DNA of 37,430 nucleotides from a bacterium (GTDB taxonomy: Bacteria > Zhuqueibacterota > Zhuqueibacteria > Residuimicrobiales > Residuimicrobiaceae). Below are positions 30,779 through 37,430 of this stretch, piece by piece. A program made the position numbers and the translations under genes. The stretch is taken from positions 1-37,430 of the forward strand of contig JAKPUX010000405.1 of assembly GCA_029554865.1 (NCBI GenBank), read 5' to 3'. The notes beneath the pieces were generated by a model, which was not told where the DNA came from, made no database searches, and was given only the letters and a program-made list of their open reading frames with translations. The first letter of the stretch is position 1. Every line of letters begins with the position of its first letter.

Positions 30779-33547
30779 ATGTTCAGGATCGGTCAACGCT
30801 GGATCAGCGAAATGGAGCCCGAGCTGGGGCTGGGAACAGTCACTGCAGCCGACCGCCGCGTGGTCACGATTGATTTTCCCGCCAGCGGCTGCGCCCGCAG
30901 CTTTGCCATCGAATCGGCCCCACTGCGCCGCGTCCTCTTTCGACCCGGAGACACCATCACCCTCCGCGACGGCAGCGCCTTTCTGGTCCTCATCGCCGAG
31001 GAGCAAAACGGCCTGATGCGCTACAGCGGTGAGACGGTCGGCGCCGGCGAAGAGATGCTCGCCGACACCATCAGCTTCAATACCCCGCGAGATCGTCTGC
31101 TCAACCTCTATATCGACAGCAATTCCGAATATCTGCTGCGCTACCGCACCCTTCGTCACCGCTACCATTATCGCCGTTCCCCCCTGCGCGGGCTCCTTGG
31201 CGGCCGCATCGAGCTGATCCCGCACCAGCTCTATGTGGCAGACACCGTCTCCTCCCGCCCCGATCCGCGGGTGCTGCTCTCAGACGAGACCGGCCTGGGC
31301 AAGACCATCGAGGCCGCACTGATCCTGCACCGGCTGCTCACGGTCGGCCGCATCAACCGCGTCCTCGTCTGTGTACCCGAGCCCCTGGTGCACCAGTGGT
31401 TTGTCGAGCTTCTGCGCCGCTTCAATCTCATCTTCCGCCTCTACGATGCGGAGCATATCGAATCCCTGCTCGCCCTTCAGTCCGGCGAGAATCCCTTTCT
31501 TGAAGAGCAGCTGGTGCTCTGCAGCGTGGAGCTGCTGAGCAGCTGTCCCGAATGGGGGGAATTGGCCGCCGGGGCGGGCTGGGACATGCTGGTCATGGAC
31601 GAGGCGCATCATCTGGTCGATCCGGGGGCGGCCTACGATTTGGCGCGAGCGCTTTGCGCCGCCTCCGCCGGGGTGCTGCTGATCACCGCCACGCCCGAAC
31701 AACTGGGCCGGACCAGTCATTTCTCGCGCCTGCGGCTGCTCGATCCGGCGAAATACCGCGATCGGGAGGAGTTCGAAAAGGAGGAAAAGGAGTACACCCG
31801 GCGGGTCGCCATTCTCAACAAGGTCATCGCCGGCGAGCGGCTGACTGCGCGGGAGGAGGAGCGGCTCGCCGCGCTGGCGCCGGCCTGGGCGGCGCGCGAA
31901 GGGGCCGGACTCGCCCGGCGGCTGCGGGAGGATGATGCCAGACGGGAACAGTTCGTCGCCGAGGTGGTCGACCGCCACGGCACCGGCCGCGCTGTCTTCC
32001 GCAACACTCGCACGGAGATAAGCGGTTTTCCTGCGCGCCATGTCGAGATCATCCCCCTTGCCGGGGAGCGCAGCCCGGCCGGTCAGATCCCGCCCGATTT
32101 TACCGGCGATCCCCGCCTGATCTGGCTCGCCCACTATCTGCGCCAGCACCGCCGCATCAAGGTGCTGCTGATTTGCCACTCCCCGGAGGAGGCGATCGCC
32201 ATCGCGCCGGCCCTGCAAAAGCTGATCAACATCAAGATGACCCTTTTCCACGAGCACCTCTCGCTGCTGCAGCGCGACCGCAATGCCTCATGGTTCGCCG
32301 ACGCCGACGGGGCGCGTTTGCTGATCTGCTCCGAGATCGGCAGCGAGGGCCGTAATTTTCAGTTCTGCCACCACCTTTTTCTCTTCGATCTGCCCCCCGA
32401 TCCAGAACTGCTCGAGCAGCGCATCGGCCGCCTCGACCGCATCGGCCAGAGCGAGACCATCGAGATCCTCGTCCCCTGCTTTACAGGCAGCGGCCAGGAG
32501 GTGCTCGTACGCTGGTATCATGAAGGCCTCAACGCCTTCGCAGCCAATCTGCCCGGAGCCCATCAAATCCATGCCGCCCTGGGCGCGGAGCTGCGGGAAC
32601 GCATCGCCAAACCGCACCTGGCGGGGCTCGACGATTTTATCAGCCGCACACGCACCCTGCGCGAGGAGACCGCCGCGATGCTGCAAAAAGGCCAGGACCG
32701 CCTGCTCGCCCTCAACTCCTGCCGGCCGGATAAGGCGCGCGCCCTGCAAGAGGCCATCGCGGAGATGGACAACGCCAATGAACTCGAAAAACTGATGCTC
32801 AAAATCTTCGACCTCTACGGCATCATCCCCGAAGAGATCGGCAAACGCACCTGGCAGCTCAATCTCTCCCTGCTCTCCCAGCCCGGCTTTCCCCTCCCCG
32901 CCCTCAAACGGGAGCAGCTGGTGGTCAGCTTCGACCGGCGCACCGCCCTCAACCATGAGGAGATCGAATTCCTGACCTGGGACCATCCCATGGTCACCGG
33001 GGCGATCGACCTCATGCTGGGGCGCGAAAAAGGCAACTGCGCCGTCTGCACCCTCAAATCGCTCGAAGCGAAGGCGGTGCTGCTGGAGACGGTCTTTATC
33101 CTTGAATGCGTCAAGCATCAGCGCACTCAACCCGACCGGTTTCTGCCGCCGACCCCGATCCGGATCGTGACCAACGAGCTGCTGGAGGAGTGTTCAGCCG
33201 TCTGGCCCATGCAAAAGCTCTCCGCTGCCGCCCGCAATGACCCCTATGCCCGGCTGGCCCGGGAGGAATCCTTCCGGCTCGAGCTTCTCCCCTCCCTGCT
33301 GGCCGCAGCGCAGCAGCAGGCCGAGCAGCAGGGCCTCGAACTCATTCACACCGCCTCGGAGCGCGCCGCCGCGGCCATGGACCAGGAGATAGAGCGGCTG
33401 CACGTCCTCTCCCGCGAGACCGGTCCCGCAGAGGAGGCCATTGCCGCCCTGCGCAGCGAGAAAGAGCTGCTGCTGGACTCCCTGGGCAGCGCCCGGCTGC
33501 GTCTCGACAGCCTGCGCCTCATCGGCAGCGTTCCCGCCGCCAGTTGA
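30779..33547 (+). CDS. RapA-like SWI2/SNF2 ATPase
   Basis: The product has 922 residues (E. coli RapA 968). RapA binds RNA polymerase and recycles it using ATP. The N-terminal Tudor-like part begins FRIGQRWISEMEPELGLGTV. Helicase motifs: DETGLGKTIEA (169-179, Walker A), DEAHH (274-278), ITATPEQLG, and the second RecA lobe with SEIGSEGRNFQFCHHLFLFDLPPDPELLEQRIGRLDRIGQ by type, motif VI at 547-557. The C-terminal third matches the RapA pattern (LEKLMLKIFDLYG; VTGAIDLML) and ends in a coiled-coil-like region. The ATG follows CAGGA. It is monocistronic between fucA and the cold-shock gene. A true RapA role outside gammaproteobacteria is inferred. Confidence 0.88.
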   Translation: MFRIGQRWISEMEPELGLGTVTAADRRVVTIDFPASGCARSFAIESAPLRRVLFRPGDTITLRDGSAFLVLIAEEQNGLMRYSGETVGAGEEMLADTISFNTPRDRLLNLYIDSNSEYLLRYRTLRHRYHYRRSPLRGLLGGRIELIPHQLYVADTVSSRPDPRVLLSDETGLGKTIEAALILHRLLTVGRINRVLVCVPEPLVHQWFVELLRRFNLIFRLYDAEHIESLLALQSGENPFLEEQLVLCSVELLSSCPEWGELAAGAGWDMLVMDEAHHLVDPGAAYDLARALCAASAGVLLITATPEQLGRTSHFSRLRLLDPAKYRDREEFEKEEKEYTRRVAILNKVIAGERLTAREEERLAALAPAWAAREGAGLARRLREDDARREQFVAEVVDRHGTGRAVFRNTRTEISGFPARHVEIIPLAGERSPAGQIPPDFTGDPRLIWLAHYLRQHRRIKVLLICHSPEEAIAIAPALQKLINIKMTLFHEHLSLLQRDRNASWFADADGARLLICSEIGSEGRNFQFCHHLFLFDLPPDPELLEQRIGRLDRIGQSETIEILVPCFTGSGQEVLVRWYHEGLNAFAANLPGAHQIHAALGAELRERIAKPHLAGLDDFISRTRTLREETAAMLQKGQDRLLALNSCRPDKARALQEAIAEMDNANELEKLMLKIFDLYGIIPEEIGKRTWQLNLSLLSQPGFPLPALKREQLVVSFDRRTALNHEEIEFLTWDHPMVTGAIDLMLGREKGNCAVCTLKSLEAKAVLLETVFILECVKHQRTQPDRFLPPTPIRIVTNELLEECSAVWPMQKLSAAARNDPYARLAREESFRLELLPSLLAAAQQQAEQQGLELIHTASERAAAAMDQEIERLHVLSRETGPAEEAIAALRSEKELLLDSLGSARLRLDSLRLIGSVPAAS

Positions 33548-33590
33548 ACCCCGCCTCCGCGGCATCAATGCCAAGACTGCGACTGCGGGC

Positions 33591-33624
33591 AAAAAAAAAG
33601 CCCCGGCTGCGGATCGCCGGGGCT
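33591..33624 (-). terminator. Terminator of the cold-shock gene
   Basis: Minus strand: AGCCCCGGC and GCCGGGGCT form a 9-base stem with an 8-base loop (read from 33624 down), followed by nine T. On the plus strand no U-tract follows, though the stem may still trim RapA read-through. Confidence 0.85.
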
Positions 33625-33643
33625 AAATCGGGGTTATGTCCAG

Positions 33644-33844
33644 TCAAACTTTGGTGACATTAGTGGCCTGGAGGCCTTTGGGGCCCTGGCCGACGTCGAA
33701 GCGCACCTGATCTCCTTCATCCAGAGTTTTGTAGCCCTCGCCCAGGATGTTCTTGTAATGCACGAAAACGTCATCCCCCGCTTCGCGGGTGATAAAGCCG
33801 TAGCCTTTGGAGCTGTTGAACCATTTCACAGTCCCGGTTTCCAT
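33644..33844 (-). CDS. Cold-shock domain protein (CspA family)
   Basis: The product has 66 residues, a full single cold-shock domain. RNP1 is KGYGFIT (13-19) and RNP2 is VFVH (26-29); Trp8 and Phe9 (KWFN) complete the nucleic-acid face. It binds single-stranded RNA and DNA and acts as an RNA chaperone. AAGGAAAGG precedes the ATG by about eight bases. The gene has its own terminator and a long AT-rich upstream region, as in other csp genes with regulated leaders. Confidence 0.95.
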   Translation of the reverse strand: METGTVKWFNSSKGYGFITREAGDDVFVHYKNILGEGYKTLDEGDQVRFDVGQGPKGLQATNVTKV

Positions 33845-34037
33845 CGAATCTACCTTTCCTTAAGACGTTTGCTGCCTGCCACGCCGATTCGGCCTCCCCG
33901 TGCTCCGCAAATAAAAAATCGCAGCAGAAGCGTCTGGCGCCCATCGCTACGATATGTGAGGGTGTACGGTTTTGAAAAACAGCCGGATTACCAGTTTCAA
34001 ATAAAAGGCCTGAAAGCGTGAAAACGGTTACTAAAGT

Positions 34038-34066
34038 AAAGTACAAAATGGTAATTATAATAGCAA
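34038..34066 (-). promoter_or_regulatory. Possible promoter of the cold-shock gene
   Basis: Minus strand: TTGCTA (34066-34061), 17 bases, TACTTT (34043-34038). The -10 match is modest. It would give a long leader, as cold-shock genes often have, and it overlaps the inverted repeat. Confidence 0.3.
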
Positions 34067-34092
34067 GCGATTTTTGCTTTTTTTACCATTTT
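34045..34092. repeat. Long inverted repeat upstream of csp and pntAA
   Basis: AAAATGGTAA (34045-34054) and TTACCATTTT (34083-34092) are perfect 10-base arms. Inside them AGCAA (34062-34066) and TTGCT (34074-34078) form a second stem. A T-run follows on the plus strand, so it resembles a terminator or attenuator there. Confidence 0.55.
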
Positions 34093-34221
34093 TTTAATTC
34101 GCATACAAGGTAAAATTAATAGAGTTAGCGTTTATCAGCCGTGGAAGCGACTGGAACAGCATTGCCTTGATTTTGGACACCGGCCGGCCGGCTGCCGGGC
34201 CTGAAACGGCGAATATTTTGC

Positions 34222-34250
34222 TTGATGATAACTAAAAAATAACCTAACTT
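34222..34250 (+). promoter_or_regulatory. Possible promoter of the pnt operon
   Basis: TTGATG, 17 bases, TAACTT. The -35 is fair and the -10 weak; no better site was found closer to the ATG. Confidence 0.3.
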
Positions 34251-34362
34251 TTCTGCTGAATAGTTGCAGCCGGAGGCCATCATCCGGAAGCAGTCGCTGA
34301 CAGCGATCGCTGCCCTCATTAACCGCGTTACGGGTGTATTTAAAAAATAAAGGAGTTTTGCC

Positions 34363-35526
34363 ATGCTTATCGCAATCCCCAAGGAAATCATGCCGGAAGA
34401 AAAAAGAGTGGCCGCCATTCCCGAGACCGTCGCGAAGCTGGTCAAGCTGGGCTACAAGGTGGCGGTAGAATCAACGGCCGGTGATGGGATCTTTTTCAGC
34501 GACGAGGAATATAAAAACGCCGGTGCCGAGATCGTCACTGATGTGCAGACTCTCTATGCCAAGGCCGACATCGTTCTCAAGGTCAAGGAACCCAAATTCA
34601 ACGAAAAGCTGGGCAAGCATGAGATCGAGATAATGAAGGACAAATGCATTCTGGTCACCTTCCTCCACCCGGCTGCCCCCTCCAACCATAAAAACATCAA
34701 GATGATCAGGGACAAAGGCATCACCTCCCTCACCATGGACGGGATTCCCCGCACCTCCAAGGCCCAGAAAATGGATGCCCTGACCTCGATGAGCACGGTG
34801 ACGGGTTACAAGTCGGTCCTCCTCGCCGCCAACCATCTGGCCAAATTTGTACCGATGATCACCACCGGCATCGGCACCGTCAAGCCGGCCAAGGTTCTCA
34901 TCGTCGGCGTCGGCGTGGTCGGTCTGCAGGCGGTGGCCACCGCAAAAAGACTCGGCGGCATCGTCTCGGCCGTCGACATCCGTGCCAAGGCCAAGGAAGA
35001 GGCCATGAGCCTCGGCGCCAAGATCGAGGGTTTTGACGTGCCGGAAGAGGTCTCCACCGGCAAATGGGGCTATGCCAAGGCCCTGCCCACCGACTGGCTC
35101 AACAAGGAGCGCGAACTGCTCAAGCCGCTCATCCAGGATGTCGACATCATCATCCTCAGCGCCCTCGTACCCGGAGAGGTCGCCCCGATCCTGCTCACCG
35201 ACGAGATGGTCGCCTCGATGAAGCCCGGTTCCGTGATCGTGGATGTGGCCATCGACCAGGGCGGCAACTGCGCCGTCACCGATGCCGGCAAGGTGGTCTG
35301 CAAGCACGGCGTCACCATCAACGGACTGCAAAACATCCCCGGCCGCATGGCGGTCCATTCCACCTGGCTTTACGCCAACAACATGTATAACTATGTGGAA
35401 AATCTCTTCAAGAACGGCCTGGGCGTGATCGATTTCGAGGATGAGATCGTCAAGAACTCCCTCGTCACCCACGAAGGAAAGATTGTCCATGAAGGGACGC
35501 TCAAGGCCCTCGGTGAAGTTCATTAA
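34363..35526 (+). CDS. pntAA: NAD(P) transhydrogenase subunit alpha, part 1 (NAD-binding)
   Basis: The product has 387 residues, the soluble domain I of the proton-translocating transhydrogenase, which binds NAD(H). It opens MLIAIPKEIMPEEKRVAAIPE, typical of the alanine dehydrogenase/PNT N-terminal fold. The Rossmann motif GVGVVGLQAVATAKRLG lies near residues 182-198, followed by the domain I loop (SVIVDVAIDQGGN) that contacts domain III. The ATG follows AAGGAG by seven bases. It is first of three genes; the split of alpha into two proteins is common outside enterobacteria. The complex makes NADPH from NADH with proton flow. Confidence 0.95.
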   Translation: MLIAIPKEIMPEEKRVAAIPETVAKLVKLGYKVAVESTAGDGIFFSDEEYKNAGAEIVTDVQTLYAKADIVLKVKEPKFNEKLGKHEIEIMKDKCILVTFLHPAAPSNHKNIKMIRDKGITSLTMDGIPRTSKAQKMDALTSMSTVTGYKSVLLAANHLAKFVPMITTGIGTVKPAKVLIVGVGVVGLQAVATAKRLGGIVSAVDIRAKAKEEAMSLGAKIEGFDVPEEVSTGKWGYAKALPTDWLNKERELLKPLIQDVDIIILSALVPGEVAPILLTDEMVASMKPGSVIVDVAIDQGGNCAVTDAGKVVCKHGVTINGLQNIPGRMAVHSTWLYANNMYNYVENLFKNGLGVIDFEDEIVKNSLVTHEGKIVHEGTLKALGEVH

Positions 35527-35543
35527 TTGAGGCAGGCCGCTCT

Positions 35544-35822
35544 ATGAATGCATTATTGATCATGCTGTCGGTTTTTATTGTTTCCATCATAATCGGGTAC
35601 CTCCTGATTTCGCGAGTACCGCCCCTGTTGCACACGCCGCTGATGTCCATGACCAATGCCATCTCGGCGGTGACCATCCTCGGCGCCCTGCTCATCTTTG
35701 CGGTCACGACCACCATCACGGACCGGGTTCTGGGCGTGCTGGCGATCGCACTGGCCGCATTCAATGTCGTCGGCGGATTTGTAATCACGGAACGGATGCT
35801 CAAGCTCTTCAAGAACAAATAG
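35544..35822 (+). CDS. pntAB: NAD(P) transhydrogenase subunit alpha, part 2 (membrane)
   Basis: The product has 92 residues with three hydrophobic spans (about 3-23, 41-58 and 61-83). The family block HTPLMSMTNAISAVTILGA is present, the conserved part of the domain II membrane half carried by the alpha chain. It starts 17 bases after pntAA and ends eight bases before pntB. It corresponds to the C-terminal tail of the longer E. coli PntA. Confidence 0.93.
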   Translation: MNALLIMLSVFIVSIIIGYLLISRVPPLLHTPLMSMTNAISAVTILGALLIFAVTTTITDRVLGVLAIALAAFNVVGGFVITERMLKLFKNK

Positions 35823-35830
35823 AGGACCCA

Positions 35831-37285
35831 ATGGATTTCAAGCTCGAACTGCTCATCGATCTCGCCATCATTCTCATATTTCTCGCGGGATTCCGGCTTT
35901 TCAGGACTCCCAAGGGGGCGCGCAGCGGCAATCTCATGGCCGCCTTCGCCCTCATCCTGGCGGTGGTGGTGGTCATTCTGCGGCATCGGATCCTGCAGCC
36001 CGAGATCGTCCTGATCGCCCTGGCTGCGGGTTCCCTGGTCGGCTGGATTGTCGCCATGCGCGTCAACATGATCCAGATCCCTGCCATGGTGGCCTTCCAG
36101 CATGGTGCGGGGGGTGTCGCCGCCTTTCTGGTCTCTTTTGTGGAGCTGACCAGGCTTGCAGAGCCGGGGATGGCCAAGGTGTCGGGCATTCTCGGACTCA
36201 TCATCGGAGCAGTCACCTTCAGCGGAAGCATGATCGCCAGCGGCAAGCTCGCCAATGTCATCAAGCAGCCGCCGGTGGTCCTGCCCAAACACAGCTGGTT
36301 GACCATCGGGCTCATCATTCTGCTCGCCATCGGCGGCGTCATCGCCGGCGGGGTGCAGGGTGCAAGCCTGGTCTACTGGCTGCTGCTCCTCATTCTGCTC
36401 TCGGTACTGCTCGGTCTGGTCTTCTCGATCCGCATCGGCGGCGCTGACATGCCGGTGCTGATCTCGTTCCTCAATGCAACTGCGGGTCTGGCGGCCGCCC
36501 TCTGCGGTGTCATCATCCAGAACCGTCTGCTCATTGCCTGCGGGGCGACTGTGGCCGCCTCCGGTTCAATCCTCACCCACGTCATGTGCAAGGCGATGAA
36601 CCGCAACCTCTTCAGCGTCTTCTTCGGCTTCCAGCACAAGAGCGCCAGCGAGAAAATCCAGGCTGCCCCGACGGAGGGGCCAGCCGGTGAAGGTCAGAGC
36701 CCGGCTCCGGCGGCCGTGGAGCAGCCCCCTGCTCCGCAGCGCGTCAAGGGCGATCCCCTCACCGAGGCCGTCGAGGCCGCCCGTGAGGCCAAATCGGTTA
36801 TCTTCATCCCGGGCTACGGCATGGCCCTCGCCCAGGCCCAGTTCCTGGTCGTCGAGCTCGCCGCCCTGCTGGAAAAGATGGGCAAAGAGGTCAAATTTGC
36901 CATCCATCCGGTGGCCGGCAGAATGCCCGGACACATGAACGTCCTCCTTGCAGAGGCGGAGCTTCCCTACGACAAACTCTGCGAAATGGAGGATATCAAT
37001 CCGGAGTTCAACCGCACCGATCTCGCCATCGTTGTCGGCGCCAGCGATGTGGTCAATCCGGCGGCGATCACCGTGGAGGACACCCCGATCTCGGGCATGC
37101 CCATCCTGCTCGCCCACGAGGCCGGCAAGGTCCTCGTCTGCAACCTCGACGAGAGGCCGGGCTATTCGGGCATCGCCAACCCCCTCTATCAGATGGACAG
37201 GGTCATCGCTCTCTTCGGCGATGCCAAGGCTTCGCTGACCAGCCTGATCGAGCAGATCTCCGGTGAGCCCGTGCGCTCCAGATGA
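35831..37285 (+). CDS. pntB: NAD(P) transhydrogenase subunit beta
   Basis: The product has 484 residues (E. coli 462). The N-terminal 270 or so residues hold the membrane spans of domain II, with the PNTB block MIQIPAMVAFQHGAGGVAAFL. The C-terminal domain III binds NADP(H): PGYGMALAQAQ near 327-337, AIHPVAGRMPGHMNVLLAEA, VVGASDVVNPAA and NLDERPGYSGIANPLY. Between them an Ala/Pro/Glu-rich linker (about 280-305) is longer than I expect for the family and accounts for the extra length. It closes the operon, with a strong terminator 20 bases later. Proton passage and hydride transfer are by established family function. Confidence 0.95.
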   Translation: MDFKLELLIDLAIILIFLAGFRLFRTPKGARSGNLMAAFALILAVVVVILRHRILQPEIVLIALAAGSLVGWIVAMRVNMIQIPAMVAFQHGAGGVAAFLVSFVELTRLAEPGMAKVSGILGLIIGAVTFSGSMIASGKLANVIKQPPVVLPKHSWLTIGLIILLAIGGVIAGGVQGASLVYWLLLLILLSVLLGLVFSIRIGGADMPVLISFLNATAGLAAALCGVIIQNRLLIACGATVAASGSILTHVMCKAMNRNLFSVFFGFQHKSASEKIQAAPTEGPAGEGQSPAPAAVEQPPAPQRVKGDPLTEAVEAAREAKSVIFIPGYGMALAQAQFLVVELAALLEKMGKEVKFAIHPVAGRMPGHMNVLLAEAELPYDKLCEMEDINPEFNRTDLAIVVGASDVVNPAAITVEDTPISGMPILLAHEAGKVLVCNLDERPGYSGIANPLYQMDRVIALFGDAKASLTSLIEQISGEPVRSR

Positions 37286-37304
37286 AACCCTGCTGTTGAT
37301 GCGA

Positions 37305-37345
37305 AACAGGGGGAGGGCCGATGGCCCTCCCCCTGTTTTCATTTT
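37305..37345 (+). terminator. Strong terminator of the pnt operon
   Basis: AACAGGGGGAGGGCC and GGCCCTCCCCCTGTT form a 15-base perfect stem with a three-base loop, followed by TTCATTTT. It is the longest terminator stem in the window. Confidence 0.88.
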
Positions 37346-37382
37346 GGCGGCTGATCCCGTTTCACAAAACGAACATTTTCGC

Positions 37383-37411
37383 TTGACTCATGCCTCAAAA
37401 TAGGTTAAGTT
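37383..37411 (+). promoter_or_regulatory. Possible promoter for a gene beyond the window
   Basis: TTGACT, 17 bases, TAAGTT. The spacing is right and the -35 is close to consensus. Any gene it serves begins past the end of the window. Confidence 0.4.
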
Positions 37412-37430
37412 ATTTGAGGGGAGCCCTCTC

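Larger units (their letters stand above)
33845..34362. other. 518-base AT-rich intergenic region between csp and pntAA
   Basis: No coding sequence is supported. The part 34019-34130 is markedly AT-rich and contains a long inverted repeat (34045-34092). Possible start sites are a minus-strand promoter at 34038-34066 for the cold-shock gene (leader of about 185 bases) and a plus-strand promoter at 34222-34250 for pntAA (leader of about 105 bases). A GC-rich palindromic stretch (CCGGCCGGCCGG) lies near 34181-34192. Confidence 0.5.

Noticed and set aside
34019..34032. TGAAAACGGTTACT as a third LacI operator
   Set aside because: Two mismatches to TGTAAnCGnTTACA, placed far from any sugar gene and not next to a good -10 box.

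Overview
The window looks like chromosomal DNA of a GC-rich, Gram-negative, saccharolytic bacterium of the FCB group. The evidence is a PorV/PorQ-type outer-membrane protein, a TonB-dependent receptor with an N-terminal carboxypeptidase-regulatory-like domain, a very large secreted protein with a FlgD/T9SS-like C-terminal domain, and a DUF6588-type protein. The promoters I can read are of the sigma-70 type (TTGnnn, about 17 bases, TAnnnT) rather than the Bacteroidota type. My best guess, from memory of gene content only, is a KSB1/Calditrichota-like lineage. No rRNA, tRNA, CRISPR, insertion sequence or phage gene was seen.

Region 1 (83-15833, all minus strand) is a glycan-use block. Read in transcription order, it begins with a sugar ABC importer without an ATPase (binding lipoprotein and two permeases), followed by a LacI-family regulator. 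Next come a ROK-family regulator, a cytoplasmic GH130 mannoside phosphorylase or mannosidase, a GH47 alpha-mannosidase-like lipoprotein, a TonB-dependent receptor, a 1171-residue secreted protein and a PorV-like protein. There is no SusD. LacI-type operators lie just downstream of the -10 boxes of both the importer and lacI promoters, and a NagC/Mlc-like inverted repeat does the same at the ROK promoter. The set reads as uptake and breakdown of a mannose-containing glycan with two local, self-controlled repressors.

Region 2 (15877-17597, minus) is a two-gene unit for a DUF6588-like envelope protein and a small lipoprotein. Region 3 (17663-25853, plus) holds a long-chain acyl-CoA ligase, folD, L-fucose isomerase, L-fuculokinase, a small membrane protein and a GapN-like aldehyde dehydrogenase, ending in a strong terminator. 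Region 4 (25870-30602) holds a GH127-type beta-L-arabinofuranosidase divergent from an MFS transporter, then L-fuculose-phosphate aldolase, which completes the fucose pathway from a separate transcript.

Region 5 (30654-37345) is housekeeping: a RapA-like SWI2/SNF2 ATPase, a cold-shock protein, and the three-gene proton-translocating transhydrogenase pntAA-pntAB-pntB. A 518-base AT-rich intergenic region with a long inverted repeat separates the cold-shock gene from pntAA. The last 85 bases hold a possible promoter for a gene beyond the window.
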